A stretch of DNA of 64,000 bases from Sphingobacterium detergens (lineage in GTDB: Bacteria > Bacteroidota > Bacteroidia > Sphingobacteriales > Sphingobacteriaceae): the NCBI RefSeq assembly GCF_003610355.1, contig NZ_RAPY01000006.1, forward strand, positions 248,001 through 312,000, in the 5' to 3' direction. The notes beneath the pieces were generated by a model. That model was not told the origin of the DNA. It searched no databases and saw only the letters and a program-made list of their open reading frames with translations. The position numbers were made by a program, and so were the translations under genes. Shown here in pieces: positions 52,413 through 62,114 of the stretch. The first letter of the stretch is position 1. Each line of letters begins with the position of its first letter.

Positions 52413-53003
52413 ATGAGACTTTTGAAAAGTAAGAGTGATCAAGAATTGATCCAAATGTATGTCGGGGGCCAAGAGTCCGGTCTAGAGGCATTGTTGAATC
52501 GATATAAATCGAAAATTTACACCTCTATATATATGAAAGTAAAAGACGAATATCTTGCTGAAGATATTTTCCAGGAGACTTTCATTAAAATCATCAACAC
52601 ATTAAAATCGGGCAAGTACAATGAAGAGGGGAAATTTTTGCCTTGGGCTATCCGTATTGCCCACAATATGATCGTTGACTTTTTTAGAAAAGCCAAGCGG
52701 GCCCCAAATATTGTTAATGCGGATGGTTTCGACATTTTTGAAGTATTGGAATTCAGCGATGAAAGTGCTGAATCAAAAATGCTGAAACAACAGGTCGATG
52801 TCGACTTAAAGAAAATGATCCAGAAACTACCAGATGATCAGAAAGAGGTTTTAATTATGCGCCACTTCTGTGATATGAGTTTCAAGGATATTGCGGAGAT
52901 AACAGAGGTGAGTATCAATACCGCCTTAGGAAGAATGCGCTATGCATTGAGTAATTTGCGTAAAATGATAGAAGGCTCCGACTTGGTCTTTCAGATGGGA
53001 TAA
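52413..53003 (+). CDS. ECF RNA polymerase sigma factor
   Basis: The 196-residue protein has region 2 (EDIFQETFIKIINTLK, LPWAIRIAHNMIVDFFRK) and region 4 (LPDDQKEVLIMRHFCDMSFKDIA cut by a turn, VSINTALGRMRYALSNLRKM). No anti-sigma gene is adjacent; a terminator follows at once. It may be one of the general ECF sigma factors of this phylum. Confidence 0.92.
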   Translation: MRLLKSKSDQELIQMYVGGQESGLEALLNRYKSKIYTSIYMKVKDEYLAEDIFQETFIKIINTLKSGKYNEEGKFLPWAIRIAHNMIVDFFRKAKRAPNIVNADGFDIFEVLEFSDESAESKMLKQQVDVDLKKMIQKLPDDQKEVLIMRHFCDMSFKDIAEITEVSINTALGRMRYALSNLRKMIEGSDLVFQMG

Positions 53004-53037
53004 TGAAATAAGCACTATAATTTAGAAAATAACAAGC

Positions 53038-53064
53038 AAAGGGAGTGAATTTTTCACTCCCTTT
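53038..53064 (+). terminator. Intrinsic terminator after the sigma gene
   Basis: AAAGGGAGTGA and TCACTCCCTTT form an 11-bp stem with a 5-nt loop, then Ts. Confidence 0.85.
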
Positions 53065-53236
53065 TTTATGCTACAATGTCATGTCGGCATCAGAAGAAAT
53101 TGTTCTTTTTGTCAGTTATACGCTTTTTATTATCTTAGAAGTTCATGCCTTTATCAATTTATAGGAATTGGAATGAGGTTTGATGATTATATTGAAACTA
53201 TTAAAAAGAGAATAACGATAAAAATATAAAAAAGCT

Positions 53237-53932
53237 ATGTACTTGATTTTATTTATTGGAATAATGGTGGTAAGCCTAATTGTCCAGACAAGATTTAAAA
53301 ACAAATTTAAGAAGTATTCAGAGATGCCATTGGGGAATGGAATGTCCGGTGCTGAGATTGCGCAGAAAATGCTAAATGATAATGGTATATATGATGTAAA
53401 GGTGTTGTCGATCCCTGATCGCTTGGGCGATCATTACAATCCATCGGATAAAACGGTCAACTTGAGTCCTGAAGTATATAGTGGTCGCAGTGTAGCGGCA
53501 GCAGCGGTCGCGGCTCATGAATGTGGTCACGCTGTCCAGCATGCGAAAGCATATAAATGGTTGGGTTTCCGTTCAGCGATGGTACCAATGGTCAATGCGG
53601 CTTCCAAACTAACTTCATGGGTATTAATGCTCGGTGTGATGTTATTTGCTTTTTCCAAAGGCGGTAATCCGTGGTTGTTAGCGGTAGGTGTAGGTGCATT
53701 GGCGATTACAACAATATTTTCGTTTATCACACTTCCTGTAGAATTTGATGCGTCAAACCGCGCTTTGGAATGGTTGAACCATGCGGGTGTTACTTATAAT
53801 GGTGAGGAACATGATGGTGCTAAAGATGCATTAAAATGGGCTGCTATGACCTATGTCGTTGCTGCTTTGAGTGCCTTGGTAACACTTTTATACTATGCTT
53901 CCATCTTATTTGGTGGGCGTAGGAGTGACTAA
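53237..53932 (+). CDS. Zinc metallopeptidase, YugP family
   Basis: The 231 residues have an N-terminal membrane helix (about 2-17), the zinc-binding HECGH (H94, E95, H98), and three further helices (from about 118 to 222). YugP proteins are membrane-bound and of unknown substrate. A hairpin with Ts follows at 53963-53991. Confidence 0.9.
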   Translation: MYLILFIGIMVVSLIVQTRFKNKFKKYSEMPLGNGMSGAEIAQKMLNDNGIYDVKVLSIPDRLGDHYNPSDKTVNLSPEVYSGRSVAAAAVAAHECGHAVQHAKAYKWLGFRSAMVPMVNAASKLTSWVLMLGVMLFAFSKGGNPWLLAVGVGALAITTIFSFITLPVEFDASNRALEWLNHAGVTYNGEEHDGAKDALKWAAMTYVVAALSALVTLLYYASILFGGRRSD

Positions 53933-53962
53933 TGAGTGGCTAGGTAACTCGAGTATACAAAG

Positions 53963-53991
53963 AAATGCGATTATTTTTAATAGTCGCATTT
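53963..53991 (+). terminator. Terminator after the YugP-like gene
   Basis: AAATGCGA and TCGCATTT form an 8-bp stem with an AT loop, followed by Ts. Confidence 0.7.
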
Positions 53992-54067
53992 TTTATGGGG
54001 TGTTAATGAGGTTACTACAGACAATTTTTTTAACTTTGCTGTTTATATAGAATAAGATTCAGATTTT

Positions 54068-55408
54068 ATGTTTTCAAATCTTCAAGATAAGCTAGATAGG
54101 GCCTTTAAGGTATTAAAAGGACAAGGCAGTATTACCGAAATCAACGTTGCTGAAACGATGAAAGAAATTCGCAAAGCATTGTTGGATGCCGATGTGAATT
54201 ACAAGACTGCTAAAACTTTTACAGATGATGTTAGACAAAAAGCTTTAGGGCAGAATGTATTGACAAGTATTTCTCCGGGTCAGTTGTTGACTAAAATCAT
54301 GAATGATGAGTTGACAGAATTGATGGGTGGGTCTGTCACAGAGTTGGAGATTGGCAAAAATCCTACTGTTATTTTGATTGCAGGTCTGAATGGTGCCGGT
54401 AAAACAACTTTTTCTGGTAAGCTAGCATTATTCCTGAAAGATAAAAAGAATAAAAAACCATTGTTGGTCGCAGGTGACGTTTATCGCCCAGCAGCGATTG
54501 ATCAATTGGAAGTTTTGGCTGAACAAGTTGGTGTTCCTGTTTATGTTGATAGAGCATCAACAGACCCGATTGCTATTGCCAAAGCAGGTGTTGAAGAGGC
54601 AAAACGCAATGGTCATAATGTTGTTATCATCGATACTGCTGGTCGTCTGGCCATAGATGAGCCTTTGATGGTGGAGATCACCGCTGTTAAGGAAGCGACA
54701 AAACCTGATGAGATCTTATTTGTTGTTGACTCGATGACTGGTCAGGATGCAGTCAATACAGCGAAGACATTCAACGATCGTCTTGATTTTACCGGTGTCG
54801 TATTAACCAAATTAGATGGTGATACGCGCGGCGGTGCTGCATTATCAATTAAATCTGTTGTCAATAAACCAATTAAGTTTATTGGTACCGGAGAGAAGAT
54901 GGATGCACTTGATGTTTTCTACCCAGATCGTATGGCGTCCCGTATTTTAGGTATGGGTGACGTGGTATCCTTGGTAGAGCGTGCACAACAACAGTTTGAC
55001 GAAAAGCAGGCTGCGGAGCTTCAAAAGAAAATCCGTAAGAATAAATTTGATTTCAATGATTTCAAATCTCAGATCCAACAGATCAAAAAAATGGGTAACA
55101 TGAAAGATTTGATGGGTATGATTCCTGGAGTAGGGAAAGCAATGAAGGATATTGAAGTCGATGATAATGCATTCAAACCTATCGAAGCCATCATTGATTC
55201 AATGACACCTTTTGAACGTGAAAATCCGGATGTAATAGACCAAAAGCGTCGTTTACGTATTGCTAAAGGTTCAGGAACTGACATTAATGAAGTGAACAAA
55301 TTGTTGAAGCAATTTGGTGACATGCGTAAAGTGATGAAACAAATGTCTAATCCTGCAATGGCTGCGAAGTTGATGCGTAATATGCCTAAAATGCCTGGAA
55401 AAATGTAA
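54068..55408 (+). CDS. ffh: Signal recognition particle protein Ffh
   Basis: The 446 residues hold the N and G domains with the P-loop GLNGAGKTT (106-114), DTAGRL and TKLDGDTRGGAALS, and a methionine-rich M domain (MRKVMKQMSNPAMAAKLMRN). It binds SRP RNA and targets membrane proteins to the translocon. The SRP RNA gene is not visible here. Confidence 0.97.
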   Translation: MFSNLQDKLDRAFKVLKGQGSITEINVAETMKEIRKALLDADVNYKTAKTFTDDVRQKALGQNVLTSISPGQLLTKIMNDELTELMGGSVTELEIGKNPTVILIAGLNGAGKTTFSGKLALFLKDKKNKKPLLVAGDVYRPAAIDQLEVLAEQVGVPVYVDRASTDPIAIAKAGVEEAKRNGHNVVIIDTAGRLAIDEPLMVEITAVKEATKPDEILFVVDSMTGQDAVNTAKTFNDRLDFTGVVLTKLDGDTRGGAALSIKSVVNKPIKFIGTGEKMDALDVFYPDRMASRILGMGDVVSLVERAQQQFDEKQAAELQKKIRKNKFDFNDFKSQIQQIKKMGNMKDLMGMIPGVGKAMKDIEVDDNAFKPIEAIIDSMTPFERENPDVIDQKRRLRIAKGSGTDINEVNKLLKQFGDMRKVMKQMSNPAMAAKLMRNMPKMPGKM

Positions 55409-55430
55409 TTTTAATGTATAGTTATATACG

Positions 55431-55460
55431 ATGGGGCATTGTACGCATACAATGCCCCAT
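55431..55460 (+). terminator. ffh terminator
   Basis: ATGGGGCATTGTA and TACAATGCCCCAT form a perfect 13-bp stem with a CGCA loop, followed by a run of Ts. Confidence 0.88.
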
Positions 55461-55519
55461 TTTTTTTAATAAATAATTTGTAATTTCAAGTTCCTCGCTA
55501 GAGTAAACGAAATAATTGT

Positions 55520-55527
55520 TAAATTTG
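55520..55527 (+). promoter_or_regulatory. -7 promoter element of nuoA
   Basis: TAAATTTG matches TAnnTTTG and ends 8 nt before the nuoA ATG, giving a leader of only a few nucleotides. Confidence 0.5.
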
Positions 55528-55535
55528 TAAACATT

Positions 55536-56123
55536 ATGGATGACCCCGCGCAATTATCGGAATACGGCAAAATCCTTATCATTCTGCTGATAGGGGCATT
55601 GTTAGTCTGTGCGACCATTTTTCTAGCACGTTTAATCTCTCCCAAAAAGAATAATCCCATTAAATCTGGTACTTACGAATGTGGCGAAGATCCTATCGGT
55701 TCCTCTTGGGTACAATTCAATCCTCGATTTTACGTCATCGCTTTAGTGTTCCTGCTTTTTGATGTTGAGCTCATCTTTATTTTTCCTTGGGCTACAGTAT
55801 TTGGCCAATCGGAATACATTGCCGCGGACGGCAGATGGGGATGGTTTACGATGATTGAAATGGCGATGTTTATCGGTATTTTAATCTTGGGATTGGTTTT
55901 TGTCTGGAAAAAAGGAGATTTGGAATGGGTAAAACCCAATGTATCTCTACCTAAGGTTCCTGTAAATATTCCTCAAAGTGCTTATTCAACATTGAACAAC
56001 AGCAGCTATCAAGTGCGGGACTATAGAGAGCCGGCGGCTGCGGTCGTAGAGAATACTGTTGCGCAAGAAGTGGCAGCTGCGCCGAAGATCGCTTTTAAAC
56101 CTCGATTTAAAAAACCTGAGTAA
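55536..56123 (+). CDS. nuoA: NADH-quinone oxidoreductase subunit A, long form
   Basis: The first 135 or so residues have the three helices and the loop GTYECGEDPIGSSW and FDVELIFIFPW (D76, E78) of NuoA. A further 60 residues, rich in Val, Ala and Pro, extend past the usual 120-140 length. NuoA is part of the membrane arm at the quinone site. Only nuoB follows; subunits C to N are not here. Confidence 0.93.
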   Translation: MDDPAQLSEYGKILIILLIGALLVCATIFLARLISPKKNNPIKSGTYECGEDPIGSSWVQFNPRFYVIALVFLLFDVELIFIFPWATVFGQSEYIAADGRWGWFTMIEMAMFIGILILGLVFVWKKGDLEWVKPNVSLPKVPVNIPQSAYSTLNNSSYQVRDYREPAAAVVENTVAQEVAAAPKIAFKPRFKKPE

Positions 56124-56125
56124 GC

Positions 56126-56629
56126 ATGAGTTTAGATAGTCAACTGCAAAATAATGGTGTCGTTGTTGCCAAATTGGATGATCTGCTAAATTGGGCAAGA
56201 CTTTCTTCGATGTGGCCGATGAGTTTTGGTATTGCCTGCTGTGCGATCGAAATGATGGGAGCCATGGCTTCAACTTATGACCTGGATCGGATGGGTGTTT
56301 TTCCTAGACCCTCACCGAGACAATCAGATGTTATTATTATTGCTGGTACAGTCACATTTAAAATGGCTGACCGTATAAAAAAACTATACGAGCAGATGCC
56401 CGATCCGAAATATGTGATCTCAATGGGATCCTGTTCCAATTGTGGTGGTCCCTATTGGCAGCATGGTTATCATGTGGTGAAGGGAGTGGATCGGATTATC
56501 CCGGTGGATGTGTATGTTCAGGGATGCCCACCTCGTCCGGAAGCACTGATAGGTGCTTTTATTGAACTGCAAAAAAAGATAGATAAAGAAAGCTTATTAG
56601 GTGAACAGCTGTTCAAGGAAAAAGCTTAA
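56126..56629 (+). CDS. nuoB: NADH-quinone oxidoreductase subunit B
   Basis: The 167 residues carry the N2 cluster ligands: the tandem Cys in ACCAIEMM (C38, C39), C103 in GSCSNCGG, and C134 in QGCPPRPEA. It passes electrons to quinone. It starts 2 nt after nuoA and is followed by purK, not nuoC. Confidence 0.95.
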   Translation: MSLDSQLQNNGVVVAKLDDLLNWARLSSMWPMSFGIACCAIEMMGAMASTYDLDRMGVFPRPSPRQSDVIIIAGTVTFKMADRIKKLYEQMPDPKYVISMGSCSNCGGPYWQHGYHVVKGVDRIIPVDVYVQGCPPRPEALIGAFIELQKKIDKESLLGEQLFKEKA

Positions 56630-56661
56630 AAGATAAATTTTATAAGATTTTAGAATCAATT

Positions 56662-57804
56662 ATGGCAAAAGATTTTTATGGCGAACTGCAATTAGGCATT
56701 CTTGGTGGTGGTCAACTCGGAAGAATGTTAATCCAGGAAGCCATTAATTACAATGTAAACGTTCATATACTAGATCCCGATAAGAATGCTCCTTGTCGTA
56801 AACTGTGCAATAAATTTGAATGTGGTTCATTGAGCGATTTCGAGACAGTATATAATTTTGGTAAAGACCTGGATTTGATTACTATCGAGATCGAAAAAGT
56901 GAATGTGGATGCATTGGAGAAACTGGAAGAGGAGGGAGTGATCGTTTATCCGCAGTCGCGTATTATTCGCCTGATCCAGGATAAGGGATTACAGAAACAG
57001 TTTTTTAAACAAAATGATATCCCGACTTCTGCGTTTCAATTGATATCAACTAAAGATAACTTAACAAATGCTTCGTTGAGTTTACCCTACATTCAAAAAC
57101 TACGTAGAGATGGCTATGATGGAAAAGGTGTAAAGAAGATCGTTACTGAAGCGGATATCCAGGATGCCTTTGAAGAGCCAAGTTTGATTGAAGAGTGGGT
57201 AGACTTTGAAAAGGAAATTGCTGTTATTGTTGCACGTAACGATAGAGGTGATGTTTCCACTTTTCCAATGGTAGAAATGGAATTTAATCCACAAGCTAAT
57301 TTAGTGGAGTTTCTTATCGCGCCATCATTATATGGTGTAGAGATTCAGCAACGTGCGGAAGCAATTGCGAAGAAAATCGCGGATGATCTACAGATCGTTG
57401 GTTTGCTTGCAGTGGAAATGTTCCTAACGAAAAATGGTGACATTCTGGTGAATGAAATAGCTCCGCGGCCGCATAATAGTGGACATCAAACAATCGAGGG
57501 GAATTATGTTTCTCAATTTGCTCAACATTTAAGAGCAATATTCAATTTACCATTGGGAGATACACGATGCCGGACAACTGCTGTCATGATCAATCTATTG
57601 GGCGAGGATGGTTATGAGGGCTTAGCAAAATATGATGGAGTAGAAGAGGTATTGGCGATGGAGGGAGTCTATTTACATCTGTATGGCAAGAAGTATACAA
57701 AACCATTCCGTAAGATGGGACATATCTGTATCATCAATGATGACCGGGATAAAGCCATCTCCAACGCAAGAAAAGTACAAGAAATATTAAAAGTTAAAGC
57801 TTAA
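56662..57804 (+). CDS. purK: N5-carboxyaminoimidazole ribonucleotide synthase
   Basis: The 380-residue ATP-grasp protein has GGGQLGRML near the start, RRDGYDGKGV and NEIAPRPHNSGH. PurK makes N5-CAIR from AIR and bicarbonate with ATP. It lies 32 nt after nuoB and 7 nt before purE. Confidence 0.95.
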   Translation: MAKDFYGELQLGILGGGQLGRMLIQEAINYNVNVHILDPDKNAPCRKLCNKFECGSLSDFETVYNFGKDLDLITIEIEKVNVDALEKLEEEGVIVYPQSRIIRLIQDKGLQKQFFKQNDIPTSAFQLISTKDNLTNASLSLPYIQKLRRDGYDGKGVKKIVTEADIQDAFEEPSLIEEWVDFEKEIAVIVARNDRGDVSTFPMVEMEFNPQANLVEFLIAPSLYGVEIQQRAEAIAKKIADDLQIVGLLAVEMFLTKNGDILVNEIAPRPHNSGHQTIEGNYVSQFAQHLRAIFNLPLGDTRCRTTAVMINLLGEDGYEGLAKYDGVEEVLAMEGVYLHLYGKKYTKPFRKMGHICIINDDRDKAISNARKVQEILKVKA

Positions 57805-57811
57805 TAATACT

Positions 57812-58321
57812 ATGTCAGTCAATAATAAGGCCCAGGTAGGCATTATCATGGGAAGTAAATCCGATCTTCCGGTTATGCAGGATGCCATCGATGTCCTGAA
57901 AGTCCTTGGAGTAGAATTTGAGGTCACAATCGTTTCGGCACACCGTACGCCACAACGTATGTTTGATTATGCTAAAAATGCCGCATTCCGTGGTTTGAAA
58001 GTAATTATTGCGGGAGCTGGTGGTGCTGCGCATTTACCAGGAATGGTGGCTTCAATAACGCATTTGCCTGTAATCGGTGTACCTGTAAAATCATCTAACT
58101 CTATTGATGGGTGGGATTCGGTACTATCCATCTTGCAGATGCCTAATGGTATTCCTGTCGCAACAGTTGCGCTAAACGCTGCAAAAAATGCGGGTATATT
58201 GGCTGCTCAGATCCTAGGTACGCATGATGCGACAATAAGCAAAAAAATTATTGATTTTAAAGAAGAATTAGCCCGTAAAGTGATTGAAACTGCGGTCGAA
58301 GTAGAGGATACACAATTCTAA
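57812..58321 (+). CDS. purE: N5-CAIR mutase
   Basis: The 169 residues have MGSKSDLPVM, SAHRTPQRM and GAGGAAHLPGM, the class I PurE signatures. It converts N5-CAIR to CAIR in purine synthesis, the step after PurK. Confidence 0.97.
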   Translation: MSVNNKAQVGIIMGSKSDLPVMQDAIDVLKVLGVEFEVTIVSAHRTPQRMFDYAKNAAFRGLKVIIAGAGGAAHLPGMVASITHLPVIGVPVKSSNSIDGWDSVLSILQMPNGIPVATVALNAAKNAGILAAQILGTHDATISKKIIDFKEELARKVIETAVEVEDTQF

Positions 58322-58323
58322 TA

Positions 58324-58380
58324 AAATCTTATCAAATAAAAAAGGGGAGCATTGCTCCCCTTTTTTATTTGATAAGATTT
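58324..58380. terminator. 57-bp perfect inverted repeat between purE and the isomerase gene
   Basis: Two 28-nt arms (58324-58351 and 58353-58380) are exact reverse complements around one base. The core AAAAAAGGGGAGC/GCTCCCCTTTTTT is a bidirectional terminator. The right arm also contains the last five codons and the stop of the minus-strand isomerase gene. Confidence 0.85.
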
Positions 58381-59348
58381 GCCTGAACGTAATCGTAGCT
58401 TTTTTTAAGACTTTCCATCTTGTTTGGCATATAGATATCGTCTTGCTCTACGAAAGCGTATTTTAAGCCAGCTTTAGTCTTTTCTTTGACAATTTCCGGA
58501 AAAGCGATGCTTCCGGTACCAACTTCGGTATATCTGATATCCTTAAAGATTTGTTCAACAGGTAACTTACCATCCTTAGGCCATTCGATCGGATTAGATT
58601 TTGTACGGTCCATATCCTTCACATGCCATAGTTTAAATCTATTGGGGAATTTTTCAAATATGGAGATGGGGTTTTTCCCGGCTTTCTCGGTCCAGAAAAG
58701 ATCAAGCTCAAAATCGACAAGATCAGGTTCTGTAAAAGCCAGCATGACATCTTCACCTGTCGTATTGTTCCCTAAATCCCTAAATTCCCAAAAATGGTTG
58801 TGGTAAGCAACCTTTAGCCCCATCTTTTTGGCTTGTTCTCCAGCCTTATTGAGCTGTTCGGCAGCATAGAGATAGTCATCTTTTTTAAGCGCATTGATAT
58901 CGAACATCGGTGTTACTGGCGCAATCACATATTCCTGTCCAAGTTCTTTTGCAGCATCAAAGTAAACGGATAAATCTTCTTTATCAGTATGTGATTTACT
59001 GAGGTATTTAGACATATCATAGTGCCCTGAGTGCGTTTTTAGGCCATTGTCATCCAGAATCTTTTTAAGCTCTTTATAGGGTAATTTCCAAAATTGTTTG
59101 GCAGTAGAATCTATGCCATAAAGCTCAACATGTTTGTAGCCAATTTTTGCGACCTGCTCCAAAGATCCTTTCGGATCTATATCCATCAAATCACGTATGG
59201 AGTACAGCTGTACGCCTATATTCTGCAAAGGATTGTCACTGACAGCACCCGTTTTGTTTTGACAAGATATCAAGTTGGGCATCAGATAAGCTGCCGAAAG
59301 ACCTATTCCAGCTTGCTTTAAAAATTGACGGCGAGAATTGTTCATCAT
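58365..59348 (-). CDS. Tat-exported sugar phosphate isomerase/epimerase-like protein
   Basis: The 327 residues begin with a twin-arginine signal (NSRRQFLKQAGIGLSAAYL) followed by a lipobox-like LISCQ, suggesting an exported lipoprotein. The rest is an AP-endonuclease-2-type TIM barrel with HVELYG, VAYHNHFWEF and WHVKDMDR. It probably acts on a sugar in the periplasm; the substrate is unknown. Its end is shared with a 57-bp inverted repeat. Confidence 0.85.
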   Translation of the reverse strand: MMNNSRRQFLKQAGIGLSAAYLMPNLISCQNKTGAVSDNPLQNIGVQLYSIRDLMDIDPKGSLEQVAKIGYKHVELYGIDSTAKQFWKLPYKELKKILDDNGLKTHSGHYDMSKYLSKSHTDKEDLSVYFDAAKELGQEYVIAPVTPMFDINALKKDDYLYAAEQLNKAGEQAKKMGLKVAYHNHFWEFRDLGNNTTGEDVMLAFTEPDLVDFELDLFWTEKAGKNPISIFEKFPNRFKLWHVKDMDRTKSNPIEWPKDGKLPVEQIFKDIRYTEVGTGSIAFPEIVKEKTKAGLKYAFVEQDDIYMPNKMESLKKSYDYVQANLIK

Positions 59349-59544
59349 ATAACTGATTATGTGTTAGTGTACAATGTACAATTATTTTGTTCAAAAATCA
59401 ATAAAACATGCGGGAATATTTTTGTGAAAGGATAATATTAAATTATCAGAAAATAAGAAAGACTTGATTAAAAAGTAAAAACAAACCTGCTGAAAATTGC
59501 ACATTTGCTAAGTGGAGGGGAGAGGATACAAAACAGCAATAAAA

Positions 59545-59582
59545 AAAACGAGGATGTCCAAGCTTTTGAACATCCTCGTTTT
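59545..59582. terminator. Terminator after frr
   Basis: AAAACGAGGATGT and ACATCCTCGTTTT form a 13-bp stem with a 12-nt loop. Confidence 0.8.
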
Positions 59583-59600
59583 GTGTTTAAGAATAAGAAC

Positions 59601-60164
59601 TTAAACAGTCATGATATCTTTTTCTTTCAGTTCAGACAGATTATCAACTTTTACAATGTATGCATCAGTCAATTTTTGTACTTCCCCTTCGGCGGTTTTG
59701 ATTTCGTCCTCTGAGGCACCATCATTTTTTAATTTTTTGATGGACTCATTGGTGTCTTTGCGGATATTACGGATACCAATACGGCCTCTTTCAGTCTCCT
59801 CTTTTACTTTTTTCACCAAGTCACGTCTTCTTTCCTCTGTCAAAGGCGGGATATTCAAGCGGATCACAATACCATCATTCTGTGGGTTGACACCAAGATT
59901 AGCATCCGTAATTGCTTTTTCAATTGCGTTGATGATCGATTTTTCCCAAGGTTGGATGACAATAGTCCGAGCATCAGTTGTATTGATGTTAGCTACTTGT
60001 GAAAGTGGAGTAGCACTACCATAATAATCGACTGAAATACCATCTAACATAGATGGAGAAGCTTTACCGGCACGAATTTTTGTTAATTCTGACTCCGTGT
60101 GAGCAACTGCTTTGGACATCTTGTCTTTACAATCGTCCAATTCAATTGAAATTAGTTCGTTCAT
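59601..60164 (-). CDS. frr: Ribosome recycling factor
   Basis: The 187-residue protein has the RRF patterns KIRAGKASPSMLDGI, IQPWEKSIINAIEKAI and IRLNIPPLTEERR. It splits post-termination ribosomes with EF-G. It follows pyrH by 28 nt. Confidence 0.97.
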   Translation of the reverse strand: MNELISIELDDCKDKMSKAVAHTESELTKIRAGKASPSMLDGISVDYYGSATPLSQVANINTTDARTIVIQPWEKSIINAIEKAITDANLGVNPQNDGIVIRLNIPPLTEERRRDLVKKVKEETERGRIGIRNIRKDTNESIKKLKNDGASEDEIKTAEGEVQKLTDAYIVKVDNLSELKEKDIMTV

Positions 60165-60192
60165 ATAAGATTACGTTTTTTACAGATATTAA

Positions 60193-60897
60193 TTATTTTA
60201 CCACAGTTCCAACATGTTCACCATTGGCAAGTTTCAATAAATTGCCAGGCTTGTTCATGTCAAATACGATGATTGGTAATTTGTTTTCTTGACAAAGGGT
60301 AAAGGCAGTCATATCCATTACATTTAACCCTTTCTCGTATACCTCCGTGAATGAGATTTCTTCGAATTTTGTTGCACTAGGATCTTTCTCTGGATCAGCA
60401 GTATAGATACCATCTACACGTGTTCCTTTCAATACAGCATCGGCATTGATTTCAATCGCGCGCAAAGAAGCTGCTGTATCCGTTGTGAAATACGGGTTTC
60501 CAGTACCAGCTCCGAAAATAACAATACGGCCTTTTTCCAAGTGGCGTACAGCTCTTCTGCGAATAAATGGTTCACAGATCTGCTCCATCTTGATAGCTGT
60601 TAGCAAACGTGTCTTCTTACCTACTTTTTCAAGAGCATCTTGAAGCGCCATACTGTTGATTACAGTGGCAAGCATTCCCATATAGTCTGCTTGAACACGG
60701 TCCATCCCTGATTTTTCAGCACTTAAACCGCGGTAAATGTTACCACCACCGATAACAATTGCAATTTCTAAACCTTGATCGTGAATTTCTTTGATATCAT
60801 TAGCGTATTGTGATACACGGTTAATATCGATACCATAGCTTTGGTCACCCATTAAGGATTCACCGCTAAGTTTTAATAAGATACGTTTGTATTTCAT
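60193..60897 (-). CDS. pyrH: UMP kinase
   Basis: The 234 residues show KLSGESLMG, VIGGGNIYRG, and TDTAASLRAIEI of the amino-acid-kinase-fold UMP kinases. It makes UDP. It is co-oriented with frr, the usual pair. Confidence 0.97.
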   Translation of the reverse strand: MKYKRILLKLSGESLMGDQSYGIDINRVSQYANDIKEIHDQGLEIAIVIGGGNIYRGLSAEKSGMDRVQADYMGMLATVINSMALQDALEKVGKKTRLLTAIKMEQICEPFIRRRAVRHLEKGRIVIFGAGTGNPYFTTDTAASLRAIEINADAVLKGTRVDGIYTADPEKDPSATKFEEISFTEVYEKGLNVMDMTAFTLCQENKLPIIVFDMNKPGNLLKLANGEHVGTVVK

Positions 60898-60971
60898 AAT
60901 TGTTTTTTTGGAAATTTTCCAAAGGTCAAAGATAAAATTTTTTTTTCAACCCTTAAGGCCAAAAGTGATAT

Positions 60972-62114
60972 TTATTGCGCTTTTGTTGTTTGATCAATCA
61001 CTTCGTGGTAATATTGTTCGTATAAAGGCATAATATTGGACAATTGGAATTTTTTTGCATGATTTAATGCTGCTTCTTTAAATTCCTCTAATCTGTCAGC
61101 ATCTTCCAAAATATAGATCGCATTCTTGGCCATATCGTCCACATCACCTACATTGCTCAGAAATCCTGTCACACCGTTTTCATTCAGTTCAGGCAATCCA
61201 CCTGTATTGGATGAAACAACCGGAACCCGGCAAGCCATTGCCTCTAAGGCCGCCAAACCAAAGCTCTCGGAGCTCGAAGGCATCAAGAAAAGGTCGGAAA
61301 CGGACAAGATCTCTTCCACAGCATCTTGTTTACCCAAAAAACGAACATCCATACATACATCCAATTCTCTGGACAGTTCCTCCGCGTTGCGACGTTCAGG
61401 ACCATCACCAACCATTAATAGTTTGGAAGGGATGACATCATGTACTTTCTTAAATATACGGATGACATCTTCCGTATTTTTTACTTTTCTGAAATTGGAG
61501 GTATGAACCAAGATCCGCTCATTGCCTGGAGCAATCGCTTTTTTGAAATGGGAGCGGTCCCTATTGCTGAATCTATCAAGATCGATAAAGTTGGTAATCA
61601 CTTTAATATCTCTGGTGATATCAAAATACCGGAGTGTCTCATCTTTTAGATTTTGTGAAACGGCTGTAACACCGTCTGACTGATTGATCGAGAAGGTGAC
61701 TACAGGACTAAAGCTTTTATCTTTTCCAACCAGTGTAATATCTGTACCATGAAGTGTGGTTACTACAGGGATATTAATACCATAGGTCGTCAGTAATATT
61801 TGTTTTGCCATGAACGCAGCCGAAGCATGGGGAATGGCATAATGCACATGGATCAGATCCAGCTTTTCAAAACGTACGACATCAACCAATTTGCTGGCCA
61901 ACGCAGATTCGTAAGGTAAAAAGTCAAAAAGCGGATATTGGGATACTGCAACTTCGTGGTAATAGAGGTTTTCCGAAAAGAAATCTAGGCGTGCAGGTTG
62001 TCGGTAGGTAATAAAATGGATCTCATGTCCATTGGCTGCCAAAGCCTTTCCTAATTCCGTTGCCACAACACCACTGCCACCAAACGTGGGATAACAAACA
62101 ATGCCTATTTTCAT
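60972..62114 (-). CDS. bshA: N-acetyl-alpha-D-glucosaminyl L-malate synthase BshA
   Basis: The 380-residue GT4 glycosyltransferase has the BshA marks: CYPTFGGSGVVATELGKAL split in the first 25 residues, HVHYAIPHASAAF, TLHGTDITLVG, and SESFGLAALEAMA. It starts bacillithiol synthesis by joining GlcNAc to malate. The later bsh genes are not nearby. Confidence 0.92.
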   Translation of the reverse strand: MKIGIVCYPTFGGSGVVATELGKALAANGHEIHFITYRQPARLDFFSENLYYHEVAVSQYPLFDFLPYESALASKLVDVVRFEKLDLIHVHYAIPHASAAFMAKQILLTTYGINIPVVTTLHGTDITLVGKDKSFSPVVTFSINQSDGVTAVSQNLKDETLRYFDITRDIKVITNFIDLDRFSNRDRSHFKKAIAPGNERILVHTSNFRKVKNTEDVIRIFKKVHDVIPSKLLMVGDGPERRNAEELSRELDVCMDVRFLGKQDAVEEILSVSDLFLMPSSSESFGLAALEAMACRVPVVSSNTGGLPELNENGVTGFLSNVGDVDDMAKNAIYILEDADRLEEFKEAALNHAKKFQLSNIMPLYEQYYHEVIDQTTKAQ

